DNA of 9,277 bases, taken from contig JAEZBZ010000188.1 of the NCBI GenBank assembly GCA_023412745.1, positions 1 through 9,277 of the forward strand. The letters are read 5' to 3'. Below, piece by piece: positions 1 to 6,684 of the stretch. The notes under the pieces were generated by a model that ran no database searches, was not told where the DNA came from, and worked only from the letters and a program-made list of their open reading frames with translations. Origin of the DNA: Pseudomonadota bacterium (lineage in GTDB: Bacteria; Pseudomonadota; Alphaproteobacteria; Rhizobiales; Hyphomicrobiaceae). The translations under genes and the position numbers were made by a program. How positions within the stretch are numbered: the stretch's first letter is position 1; every line of letters begins with the position of its first letter.

Positions 1-1
1 A

Positions 2-1207
2 CCGGCCATCGCACAATCCTCGCCGCAGGTGGTCGTCATCGGCGGCGGCGCCGGCGGCGCGACGGTCGCGCATCTGTTCAAGCGCCGGAACCCGAGCACC
101 CAGGTCCGATTGATCGAGGTGCAACAACAATACACCACCTGCTTCTTCTCGAATCTCTATCTCGGAGGCTTCCGTTCGTTCGAGTCGATCACCCATGGCT
201 ACGACCAGCTCAAGGCCATCGGCGTCGACGTCATTCACGAGCGCGCCACCGATGTCGATGGCAACAGCCGGACCATCACCCTGGCCAGCGGCGCCAAGCT
301 ACCTTACGACAAGCTCGTCATCTCGCCGGGCATCGATCTGAAGTACGACGCCATCGAGGGCTATTCGCGCGACGTCGCGGAGTACATGCCGCATGCCTGG
401 CAGGCCGGGCGGCAGACACAAATCCTGCGTCAGCAGCTCGAAGCCGTGCCGAGCGGCGGCGTCGTGGTCATCGCACCGCCGAACAACCCATATCGCTGTC
501 CGCCGGGACCCTATGAGCGGATTTCGATGATGGCGCACCACCTGATCACACACCGCTGGCGGTGCAAGATCATCGTTCTTGATGCCAAGCGCAATTTCGC
601 CAAGCAGCCGGTATTCGTCGACAACTGGAACCGGCTCTACAAAGGCATGATCGAACTGCACCTCACCAACGAGATCGACGACTTCACCGCCGTCCGCGTC
701 GATCCCTCCCAGATGTTGATCGAGACCAAGAGTGGTATGAAGGTGCGCGGCAATCTGGTCAACGTGATCCCGCCGCAGAAAGCCGGCGAAATCGCGCATC
801 GCGCTGGCTGCGCCGAGGGCGACTGGTGCCCGGTCAATCCCGAGGATTTCACCTCGAAGAAAGTCCTCAACATCTTCGTTATTGGAGACTCGTCGTCAGC
901 CGCCGATATGCCGAAGTCTGCCTTCTCCGCGAACAGTCAAGCGAAAGTCGTCGTCAACGCGCTGGAAGCTGAATTGCTCGGAAAGCAAAAATTCCCGCCG
1001 CGTTATCGCAACGTCTGCTGGTCGATGATTTCGGAGCGCAACAGCGCCAAGATCGGCGCAAATTATAGGCCCGGGAACGGCAAACTGGTTGCCAGCGACG
1101 GTTTCGTGTCATCGCCGGAGGACACCATGGATACGCGCATGGTGACTTATGACGAGTCGCTGGGCTGGTATTCCAGCATCGTCTCGGACATTTTCGGCGC
1201 AGGTTGA
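2..1207 (+). CDS. fccB: Sulfide dehydrogenase flavoprotein subunit (FccB/SoxF type), 5'-truncated by window edge
   Basis: This is the FAD subunit of flavocytochrome c sulfide dehydrogenase, which oxidises sulfide in the periplasm and passes electrons to a cytochrome c subunit. The frame is open to the left edge and reads PAIAQSSPQ before the first beta strand, which looks like the end of a cleaved (probably Tat) signal peptide. The true start is therefore upstream, and the GTG at 29 is internal. Numbered from that GTG, the FAD dinucleotide motif GGGAGG is at 5-10. The redox cysteines are C157 (in PYRCPPGPYER) and C330 (in RNVCWS), spaced much like Cys161/Cys337 of the Allochromatium enzyme. 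The second FAD motif, VIGDSSSAADMPKSAFSANSQ, lies around 284-304. The C-terminus (SLGWYSSIVSDIFG) also matches the family. The partner cytochrome may be upstream, outside the window, or the convergent gene at 1233-1571. SoxF is the equivalent name inside sox clusters. The family call is firm; the gene name is less so. Confidence 0.9.
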   Translation, partial: PAIAQSSPQVVVIGGGAGGATVAHLFKRRNPSTQVRLIEVQQQYTTCFFSNLYLGGFRSFESITHGYDQLKAIGVDVIHERATDVDGNSRTITLASGAKLPYDKLVISPGIDLKYDAIEGYSRDVAEYMPHAWQAGRQTQILRQQLEAVPSGGVVVIAPPNNPYRCPPGPYERISMMAHHLITHRWRCKIIVLDAKRNFAKQPVFVDNWNRLYKGMIELHLTNEIDDFTAVRVDPSQMLIETKSGMKVRGNLVNVIPPQKAGEIAHRAGCAEGDWCPVNPEDFTSKKVLNIFVIGDSSSAADMPKSAFSANSQAKVVVNALEAELLGKQKFPPRYRNVCWSMISERNSAKIGANYRPGNGKLVASDGFVSSPEDTMDTRMVTYDESLGWYSSIVSDIFGAG

Positions 1208-1223
1208 TCGACCTGCGCCGAAA
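1192..1223. terminator. Perfect 13-bp stem-loop between convergent genes
   Basis: TTTCGGCGCAGGT (1192-1204) pairs perfectly with ACCTGCGCCGAAA (1211-1223) around a 6-nt loop. The TGA stop of the flavoprotein gene (1205-1207) falls in the loop. The cytochrome c gene ends at 1233 on the other strand, so one hairpin could end both transcripts. Neither side has a proper U-run after the stem, so it may work as a 3'-end stabiliser or a weak bidirectional terminator rather than a classical one. Confidence 0.6.
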
Positions 1224-1232
1224 TCTCAAAAG

Positions 1233-1571
1233 TCATTGATTGAGAAGCGAGCCGAAATACACCGCCAGCGCTTCGACTTCTTCATCGTTGAGCGAGCGTG
1301 TCACCGACACCATCACGGGATTGCGCCGCTCAGCAAATTCCTGATTGCGATAAGCTTTCATCGTCGTGACAAAAGTCTCGTGCTTCCAGCCGACGATGCT
1401 GGCCACGCCCGGATCCGGGCCGCCGTCCGTCCGGTGACAGGACACGCATTCTTGCGCCAGATGCTCACCAAGAGCCCGCAGGCGCTCGAAATCCGCCTGC
1501 GCGAAGGCCGCGCCGGAAACGGCGGCCATTCCCAGATATGTAGCCGATAGTGCAAGCAGCCAGCGCCGCAT
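1233..1571 (-). CDS. Periplasmic monoheme class I cytochrome c (FccA-like)
   Basis: A 112-residue secreted c-type cytochrome. Residues 1-24 form a Sec signal peptide (MRRWLLALSATYLGMAAVSG, then AAFA just before QADFE). Heme is attached at C42 and C45, with H46 as axial ligand (CVSCH). M87 in RRNPVM is the likely sixth ligand, and the tail SLNDEEVEALAVYFGSL is the usual final helix of small c553/FccA-like cytochromes. I chose the ATG at 1571 because it has GGAGG at 1585-1581 with a 9-nt spacer and opens directly into the signal peptide; the frame runs further upstream, to 1646, without such signals. It converges on the sulfide dehydrogenase flavoprotein gene, suggesting that it may accept electrons from it. 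A single heme differs from the diheme FccA of Allochromatium. It could instead be a general small electron carrier. Confidence 0.85.
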   Translation of the reverse strand: MRRWLLALSATYLGMAAVSGAAFAQADFERLRALGEHLAQECVSCHRTDGGPDPGVASIVGWKHETFVTTMKAYRNQEFAERRNPVMVSVTRSLNDEEVEALAVYFGSLLNQ

Positions 1572-1744
1572 CGTCTCTTCCCTCCGGAGACTTGGCATGG
1601 GAATTTTATCGTCCCTCGCGCGAGGTGATGCAAGGGAAGAGGACACTAAACGCCACGATCCTTGTCACAAGATTACGCACTGCGGCCCGCAATCCGCACA
1701 AGCGCAATGCCACTCCGCAAAGAGGTACCAAAAACAAATCACCG

Positions 1745-1750
1745 GGAGGA
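1745..1750 (+). promoter_or_regulatory. Ribosome binding site fixing the start of the SDR gene
   Basis: GGAGGA at 1745-1750 lies 5 nt before the ATG at 1756. The reading frame is open upstream to 1597, but this site and the standard SDR N-terminus that follows select 1756 as the start. The 184-nt gap between this start and the divergent cytochrome start (1571) should hold promoters in both directions, but I could not identify convincing -35/-10 boxes. Confidence 0.75.
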
Positions 1751-1755
1751 AAACG

Positions 1756-2529
1756 ATGGCTACAAACGGCGAAATTGAGGCGCGGGTTGCAGTGGTCACG
1801 GGCGGCGCATCCGGCATCGGACGCGCTGTTGTCGATCAGCTCATCGCTGCGGGATGGAAAGTCGCCATCTGGGATGTCAGCGACACTGCGCTGACTGCGG
1901 CTCACAGCGAACTCGGCGCATCCGGAAACGTGCGCCTCGCGAAGCTGGACATCACCGACGAAGCCACCGTCGAAACCGAGATTGCCGCCATCGAACAGGA
2001 TTTCGGGCCGATCGCCGGCGTGGTCAATTCCGCCGGTATTGCTGCCGACCGCCATGTATTCGACACCCCCGTCGATCTGTTCCGCAAGATCCTCGATGTC
2101 AACGTCGTCGGTACCTTCATCGTGGCGCGCGCCGCCGCCCGCGCCATGAAGCAGCGCCAGCGCGGCGCCATCGTCAATCTCGCCTCGGTTGCAGGCCTGC
2201 GCGGATCGAAAGGGCGGTCGGCCTATGGATCATCGAAAGGCGCCGTCGTCACCCTGACCCAGGTGATGGCCAACGATCTCGCCGGCAGCGGTATTCGCGT
2301 CAACGCCGTGGCGCCGGGCCCGGTCGAAACGCCGATGGTGAAAGCTTTCCATACTGCCCAGGATCGCCAAACCTGGATGCGGTTCGTGCCGATGCACCGC
2401 TATGGAACGCCCGCGGAAATCGCGCGCGCCATCTGCTTCCTGCTCGATGACGCGCAGTCGAGCTTCATCACCGGTGAGGTGATCGCGGTCGACGGCGGCT
2501 TCCGCGGCGCCGGCATCATCCCGGCATAG
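1756..2529 (+). CDS. Short-chain dehydrogenase/reductase, FabG-like
   Basis: A classical SDR of 257 residues, the normal family length, expected to be a cytoplasmic NAD(P)-dependent alcohol/ketone oxidoreductase. The cofactor motif TGGASGIG is at 15-22. D40 ends beta strand 2 (VAIWD), which favours NAD(H) over NADP(H). The structural NNAG motif appears as NSAG (91-94). The catalytic tetrad is complete: N116, S144, Y157 and K161 (YGSSK). PGPVETPM (187-194) is the usual region after beta strand 6, and the C-terminal ITGEVIAVDGGF is typical of FabG-type enzymes. The substrate cannot be read from sequence. Annotation as 3-oxoacyl-ACP reductase would be over-specific, because the gene sits among catabolic dehydrogenases and not with fatty-acid synthesis genes. 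Its 3' end faces another SDR gene 22 nt away. Confidence 0.85.
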   Translation: MATNGEIEARVAVVTGGASGIGRAVVDQLIAAGWKVAIWDVSDTALTAAHSELGASGNVRLAKLDITDEATVETEIAAIEQDFGPIAGVVNSAGIAADRHVFDTPVDLFRKILDVNVVGTFIVARAAARAMKQRQRGAIVNLASVAGLRGSKGRSAYGSSKGAVVTLTQVMANDLAGSGIRVNAVAPGPVETPMVKAFHTAQDRQTWMRFVPMHRYGTPAEIARAICFLLDDAQSSFITGEVIAVDGGFRGAGIIPA

Positions 2530-2555
2530 CCAAACCTGCGGACACGGTCGGCTAT
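2526..2555. terminator. Imperfect inverted repeat spanning two convergent stop codons
   Basis: ATAGCC (2526-2531) pairs with GGCTAT (2550-2555), with a further short ACC/GGT pairing inside. Both TAG stop codons (2527-2529 on +, 2552-2554 on -) lie in the two arms. The outer stem is only 6 bp and no U-run follows, so terminator function is uncertain. It is listed because it is the only possible transcription end signal in the 22-nt gap. Confidence 0.3.
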
Positions 2556-3340
2556 CCCAGCATATTCGTGTCCGCGCATACTGACAGGGATTGCCCCGAA
2601 ATCGTGCGGCCGCGCGGGCTGGCCGTCAACACCACCATGTCCGCAAGCTGCTGCGGCGTGACGTAGTCCTTCAGCGAGGAGAACTGCATCATGTGCGTTT
2701 CCTGTTCCTTGAACGATACACCACGCTGCTGCGCCTTGGCCTCGATGACGCGACGAATGCGATCGCCAGCGACCAGGCCGGGCAGCAGCGCATTGGCGCG
2801 AATGCCATAGCCGCCGAGTTCGATGGCGATGGTTTTCGTGAAGCCGATCACGCCCCACTTCGCCGCCGCATATGGCGAGCGCAGCGGAAACCCGTGCTTC
2901 CCCGCCTGCGACGACAAATTCATGATGCTGGCGTTCTTGCTCTGCTTCAGATGCGGCACGGCGAGACGCACGCAGTTGAACTGCCCGGTGATGTCGATGG
3001 CGAGACAGCGATCCCAGTCCTCTGGATTGATTTCCTCGACCTTGCCCGTTGGCCCGGCGATGCCCGCGTTGTTGACCAGACAGTCGAGGCCGCCCAGCTC
3101 CTTCAACGCATCATCGAATAGCGCAGCCACCTGCGCGCGATCCGACACATCGCACACGCTCCATGTCAGCTTCGGATCGCTGGCCGCCAAACCATCCAGC
3201 GCCGCGCGGTCGACGTCGCACACATGCACCTTTGCGCCTTCCCGCACGAATGCGCGCGCGATCTCGAGCCCGATGCCACCGGCACCCGCCGTGACCAGCA
3301 CGCGCAATCCTTCGATCTGCATATCCATGGCGACGGCCAT
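2552..3340 (-). CDS. Short-chain dehydrogenase/reductase with variant cofactor and active-site motifs
   Basis: An SDR of 262 residues and probable cytoplasmic NAD-dependent oxidoreductase. The cofactor loop reads TAGAGGIG (17-24), with Ala where the canonical TGxxxGxG has its first Gly. D42 at the end of beta strand 2 (VHVCD) points to NAD(H). NNAG is intact at 90-93. S143/S144, Y157 and K161 (YAAAK) supply the catalytic triad, but the usual tetrad Asn is replaced by D116 (AIDITGQFN). The C-terminus ISGQSLSVCADTNMLG is of the normal SDR type. The start is uncertain. The first ATG (3340) directly abuts GAGAAGG (3347-3341). The ATG at 3328 lies 12 nt beyond that site and would remove four residues, and a third ATG is at 3322. 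The gene is divergent from the dehydrogenase at 3470, sharing a 129-nt gap, and convergent with the other SDR. The substrate is unknown. Confidence 0.82.
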   Translation of the reverse strand: MAVAMDMQIEGLRVLVTAGAGGIGLEIARAFVREGAKVHVCDVDRAALDGLAASDPKLTWSVCDVSDRAQVAALFDDALKELGGLDCLVNNAGIAGPTGKVEEINPEDWDRCLAIDITGQFNCVRLAVPHLKQSKNASIMNLSSQAGKHGFPLRSPYAAAKWGVIGFTKTIAIELGGYGIRANALLPGLVAGDRIRRVIEAKAQQRGVSFKEQETHMMQFSSLKDYVTPQQLADMVVLTASPRGRTISGQSLSVCADTNMLG

Positions 3341-3469
3341 CCTTCTCGCCTATTTGCGACAATTCCCGTTTGCATGAGCCAACGCGGCGGCTACGCTAGA
3401 TGAGTATCAGCTTTCCGCATACGGCAGAAAAAGCCAAACGAGACGGAAACGCAAGATGGAGAGGAAGCT

Positions 3470-4408
3470 ATGCCGAAGGTGGCAGTGATCGGTGCCGGTC
3501 TGATTGGCCGTGCCTGGTCCATGGTATTCGCCCGCGCCGGGTGGGATGTTCGACTGTGGGACGGCGTTGCTGGAGTTGCAGATCATGCGCAAACGCTGAT
3601 CGCGGAAGGCCTGGTCGATCTCGCCAAGTATGGTCTCGCGGACGATGCCAAGGGCGCTGCGGCCCGCGTCAGCCTGTGCGATACGCTGGAAAATGCGGTC
3701 GCGGGCGTGGATTTCGTGCAGGAGAATACGCCCGAGAAAGTCGAGATGAAGCGGGAGATCTTCGCCCGCCTGGATGCCGCCGCCGCGCCGGGCACCATTC
3801 TGGCCTCGTCTACGTCGGCGCTGGTGACGTCGCTGTATACCGAGGAACTGAAGGGCCGCACCCGCTGTCTTGTCGCGCATCCGGTGAACCCGCCGCATCT
3901 GGTGCCGATCGTGGAATTGTGCGGCGCCCCCTGGACGGCGCCGGAGGTCATGCAGCGCGCCCGCGAGGTCTACACGTCCATCGGGCAAGTACCGATCCAC
4001 GTCAAAAAGGAGGTCGACGGATTTGTTCTGAACCGGTTGCAGACTGCCCTTCTGGCGGAATCCTTCCGGCTCGTCGAAGAGGGCGTCGTCACCCCGCAGG
4101 ACCTTGACGAGACCATCCGCAACGGTCTCGGGCTGCGCTGGTCGTTCATGGGGCCATTCGAGACCATCGAATTGAACGCCCCCGGCGGCATTCCGGACTA
4201 CTGCGCGCGCTACAGCCCGTTCTTTCGCCGCATCGCCGCCGACCAGCCGAAGGCCGAGGTGTGGGACAAGGACAAGACCGACGCCGTCGCCGCAGCCTGG
4301 AGCCCGCACGTCGATCCGGACCGCCAGACCGCGAAGACGCGCTGGCGCGACGAGCAGCTCGCCGCCCTTGCCGCCCACAAACGCTCCATCAAACCGTTCT
4401 CTGGCTGA
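3470..4408 (+). CDS. 3-hydroxyacyl-CoA dehydrogenase family protein, lambda-crystallin / L-gulonate 3-dehydrogenase-like
   Basis: A 312-residue NAD-dependent 3-hydroxy acid dehydrogenase, predicted to turn a 3-hydroxy acid (or its CoA ester) into the 3-keto form in the cytoplasm. The Rossmann motif GAGLIG is at 8-13 and D31 (RLWD) suggests NAD. Active-site residues of the family are visible: S116 in SSTSAL, H137 in VAHPVNPP, E149 in PIVEL and N188 in GFVLNRL. The C-terminal domain carries RLVEEGVVTPQDLD, GLGLRWSFMGPFETIELN and YCARYS, which resemble animal lambda-crystallin (CRYL1) more than bacterial carnitine dehydrogenase as I remember them. The ATG at 3470 has GGAGAGGA at 3458-3465 with a 4-nt spacer. 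The next gene begins 11 nt after the stop, so the two are almost certainly co-transcribed, and that partner cleaves beta-keto acids. The exact substrate is open; carnitine-like 3-hydroxy acids remain possible. Confidence 0.85.
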   Translation: MPKVAVIGAGLIGRAWSMVFARAGWDVRLWDGVAGVADHAQTLIAEGLVDLAKYGLADDAKGAAARVSLCDTLENAVAGVDFVQENTPEKVEMKREIFARLDAAAAPGTILASSTSALVTSLYTEELKGRTRCLVAHPVNPPHLVPIVELCGAPWTAPEVMQRAREVYTSIGQVPIHVKKEVDGFVLNRLQTALLAESFRLVEEGVVTPQDLDETIRNGLGLRWSFMGPFETIELNAPGGIPDYCARYSPFFRRIAADQPKAEVWDKDKTDAVAAAWSPHVDPDRQTAKTRWRDEQLAALAAHKRSIKPFSG

Positions 4409-4419
4409 GAGGCACCCCC

Positions 4420-5352
4420 ATGGCCAAATCACGCAAAGTCATCATCACCTGCGCTGTAACCGGCTCGATTCACACGCCGTCGATGTCGCCTCATCTACCG
4501 ATCACGCCAACGGAAATCGCGGATGCAGCGATCGGCGCGGCCGAAGCCGGCGCGGCCGTCGTGCACCTGCATGCCCGCGATCCGCAGACCGGCAAGCCGG
4601 ATCAAAGCGTCGAAGCGTTTGCGCCGTTTCTGAAAGTCATCAAGCAGAGCTCCAACTGCGTGGTGAATATCACCACCGGCGGCGCCATGACCATGACGGT
4701 GGAGGAACGCGCACGGCCGGCCGCCCATTTCAAACCAGAGGTCGCCTCCCTCAACATGGGCACGATGAACTTCGGCCTCTATCCGATGCTCAATCGCACC
4801 AAGGACTTCAAGTTCGATTGGGAACGGCCCTATATCGAAGGCTCGCGCAGCGGCTTCTTCAAGAACACCTTCGCCGATATCGAGTACATTCTCACCACCT
4901 GCGCCAACAACGGCACGCGTTTCGAAATCGAGTGCTATGACATTGGACATCTTTATACGCTGGCGCACTTCGTCGATCGCAAGATCGTCAAGCCGCCGCT
5001 GTTCGTGCAAAGCGTGTTCGGCATCCTCGGCGGTATCGGTCCGCACCCGGAGGACGTCGCGCATATGAAGCGCACCGCCGACCGCCTGTTCGGCAACGAT
5101 TATCATTGGAGCGTGCTGGGCGCCGGCGCCAATCAGCTCCGCATCGCAGCGATGTCCGCCTCGATGGGCGGCAACGTCCGGGTCGGTCTTGAGGACTCTC
5201 TCTGGGCCGGTCCGGGTAAATTGGCTGAGAGCAACGCCGAGCAGGTGCGTCTCGTGCGGCAGGTGATCGAAGGCCTCGGCCTTGAAGTCGCGACGGCCGA
5301 CGATGCGCGCGACATGCTGCAGCTCAAGGGCGGCGATCAGGTCGGCTTCTAG
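4420..5352 (+). CDS. Beta-keto acid cleavage enzyme (BKACE, formerly DUF849; Kce family)
   Basis: A 310-residue zinc-dependent TIM-barrel enzyme. The family condenses a beta-keto acid with acetyl-CoA and splits it into acetoacetate and a new acyl-CoA (Kce does this with 3-keto-5-aminohexanoate in lysine fermentation; other members act on 3-dehydrocarnitine). The zinc ligands are visible as H49 and H51 in VVHLHARDP and E258 in NVRVGLEDSLW, corresponding to His46, His48 and Glu230 of Kce. Further family segments are NITTGG (83-88), FEIECYDIGHL (168-178) and FGILGGIG (200-207). I chose the ATG at 4420 because the family N-terminus (KVIITCAVTGS) begins there and GAGAGG lies just upstream over the previous stop; the frame is open back to 4261 but that part overlaps the dehydrogenase gene. 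It likely acts on the keto acid made by the preceding dehydrogenase. The acyl substituent is unknown. Confidence 0.92.
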   Translation: MAKSRKVIITCAVTGSIHTPSMSPHLPITPTEIADAAIGAAEAGAAVVHLHARDPQTGKPDQSVEAFAPFLKVIKQSSNCVVNITTGGAMTMTVEERARPAAHFKPEVASLNMGTMNFGLYPMLNRTKDFKFDWERPYIEGSRSGFFKNTFADIEYILTTCANNGTRFEIECYDIGHLYTLAHFVDRKIVKPPLFVQSVFGILGGIGPHPEDVAHMKRTADRLFGNDYHWSVLGAGANQLRIAAMSASMGGNVRVGLEDSLWAGPGKLAESNAEQVRLVRQVIEGLGLEVATADDARDMLQLKGGDQVGF

Positions 5353-5392
5353 AATTCTCCGCGTTCTGGCGGAAATCTCGCCCAACTGCACA

Positions 5393-5412
5393 ATCCCGGG
5401 CTCGCCCGGGAT
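5393..5412. terminator. GC-rich hairpin between convergent genes, likely terminator
   Basis: ATCCCGGG (5393-5400) pairs perfectly with CCCGGGAT (5405-5412) around a CTCG loop. CTTTT follows shortly afterwards at 5417-5421, so on the + strand it resembles an intrinsic terminator for the dehydrogenase-BKACE transcript. The short U-run starts 4 nt after the stem, which weakens the call. The rest of the 154-nt gap between 5352 and 5507 shows nothing recognisable. Confidence 0.5.
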
Positions 5413-5506
5413 CCGGCTTTTGCATCGGCCACGACATGCGGTCAACTGACGATACGCATTGCGCCAATTGATCGTCTTTACTAGAAAACCCAATAAAACA
5501 CGCGCT

Positions 5507-6625
5507 TCAGCGCAGCGTTTCAAACAGTCGCCGCATCAACTGCATGCGCGGCACCAGCGACGAAATTAGAAGATGCTCCTCGAGCGTATGCGCGCCGGCT
5601 CCGTCAACGCCAAGTCCGTCGAGCGTCGGAACCGTGTGTGCTGTAAAATTCGCATCGCTGCCGCCGCCGGTATAGCAATCGATCAGATCGAAACCGATCT
5701 CCTTCGCCACGTCGCGCGCATATTCATAGAGCTTCGCAACACCGGCATTTTTCTCGAATGGCGGTCGATTGAGTTGCCCGGAAATATGGATTTTCGTATC
5801 CGGCGTTTTCGGTTTCAGCGCGTGCAGCTTGGCGATCACATCATCGGCGTCGGCGATCGAACTGATGCGCAAATCGATGCTCGCGCGACACCGGGCAGGA
5901 ATGACATTTGCGGCCGTGCCACCTTCGATCATGCCGATATTCATCGTCACGCCGCGCGTATAATCCGTCATCGCCTCGATATCGAGAATTTGATGCGCCA
6001 TCTCGACAATAGCGCTGCGGCCATCAGGATGCCGCGAGCCGGAATGTGCCGGTCTACCCTCGACCTCGATGATCAGCCTTGCGACGCCCTTGCGCGCCGT
6101 CACGATCTTTCCGCCGTCGCGCGCAGGCTCGGTGACCAGCACATATTTGGCGTTCTGCGCGTATTTTTCGATCAGGGCGCGCGAGTTCAGGCTGCCGATT
6201 TCCTCGTCTGATGTATACAGGAATCGGATCGGCAGCGGCGTCGTGGTGCCCGCCTCACCCAGCGAGCGGAAGGCCGCATAGGCGAGATACGCGCCGCCTT
6301 TCATGTCGTAGATACCGGGGCCGAATGCACGATCGCCTTCGACACGAAACGCAAAATGCTCCAAAGTTCCTTTCGGATGCACCGTGTCGAGATGACAAAG
6401 CACCAGAATGCCTGGTTCGTCGCCCCCCCATGGCGATGAAATTGCCAGATGATCCGCGGTAGCACCTTGCCCCGGAATGCGTTCGACGCGCCCCCCAGCC
6501 TGACGAAATCCGGTCGCCGCGCGATCCATCATGCGATTTACGCCAGCAATATCGGCTGTTTGGCTCTCGATTTCGACCCAGGTTGAAATGCCCGCCAACA
6601 GCGTCGCAGCATCCGGGCCCTTCAT
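5507..6625 (-). CDS. M20 family metallopeptidase, CPG2-like (glutamate carboxypeptidase type)
   Basis: A 372-residue di-zinc M20 hydrolase, a normal length for the family, expected to cleave a C-terminal amino acid or an N-acyl amide. The residues match carboxypeptidase G2 with nearly constant spacing: H78 (CHLDTVHP), D107 bridging (GIYDMKGG), E141 general base and E142 (SDEE), E166 (VTEPAR) and H346 (GAGAHTLEE). The dimerisation/lid domain starts near GVARLIIEVEGRPAHSG (180-196), with its conserved His at 194. There is no signal peptide, so unlike CPG2 it should act in the cytoplasm. The ATG at 6625 is supported by GGGAGAG at 6638-6632 with a 6-nt spacer. The gene lies 59 nt downstream of a carboxylate-amine ligase gene on the same strand, probably one operon. 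The substrate is unknown; a product of the neighbouring ligase is an attractive guess. Folate hydrolysis should not be assumed. Confidence 0.9.
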   Translation of the reverse strand: MKGPDAATLLAGISTWVEIESQTADIAGVNRMMDRAATGFRQAGGRVERIPGQGATADHLAISSPWGGDEPGILVLCHLDTVHPKGTLEHFAFRVEGDRAFGPGIYDMKGGAYLAYAAFRSLGEAGTTTPLPIRFLYTSDEEIGSLNSRALIEKYAQNAKYVLVTEPARDGGKIVTARKGVARLIIEVEGRPAHSGSRHPDGRSAIVEMAHQILDIEAMTDYTRGVTMNIGMIEGGTAANVIPARCRASIDLRISSIADADDVIAKLHALKPKTPDTKIHISGQLNRPPFEKNAGVAKLYEYARDVAKEIGFDLIDCYTGGGSDANFTAHTVPTLDGLGVDGAGAHTLEEHLLISSLVPRMQLMRRLFETLR

Positions 6626-6684
6626 TCCATGCTCTCCCGCATCTCATTCACGGATCCGACATCTGATCCGGCATCATACGCGTT

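Noticed and set aside
1573..1591. Small hairpin (GTCTC/GAGAC) enclosing the cytochrome c ribosome binding site
   Set aside because: Only 5 bp with a 9-nt loop; too weak to claim translational control.
1614..1625. Palindrome CCTCGCGCGAGG in the divergent cytochrome/SDR gap
   Set aside because: Twelve bases of pure G+C-rich palindrome are common by chance in such DNA, and there is no second copy or linked promoter element.
1597..1755. Upstream in-frame extension of the first SDR gene
   Set aside because: The extra residues do not resemble any SDR N-terminus, and a strong GGAGGA site selects the ATG at 1756.
3407..4432. Long open frame (341 codons) on the - strand
   Set aside because: It lies antisense to the well-supported dehydrogenase gene. 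Its translation is rich in Arg/Gly/Ala with no family motif, as expected from the G+C-rich third codon positions of the real gene.
3470..5352. Carnitine degradation operon (carnitine dehydrogenase plus 3-dehydrocarnitine cleavage enzyme)
   Set aside because: The dehydrogenase segments VAHPVNPP and GFVLNRLQ look more like lambda-crystallin than carnitine dehydrogenase, and no thioesterase is present. Kept only as a possible substrate class.
4495..5523. Long open frame (342 codons) on the - strand
   Set aside because: It is antisense to the BKACE gene, has low-complexity composition and no recognisable domain, and runs into the end of the M20 gene.
5507..6625. Specific naming of the M20 enzyme as a folate-hydrolysing carboxypeptidase G
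   Set aside because: Metal and catalytic residues match CPG2, but these are shared across the whole M20 family, and the protein lacks the signal peptide of CPG2.
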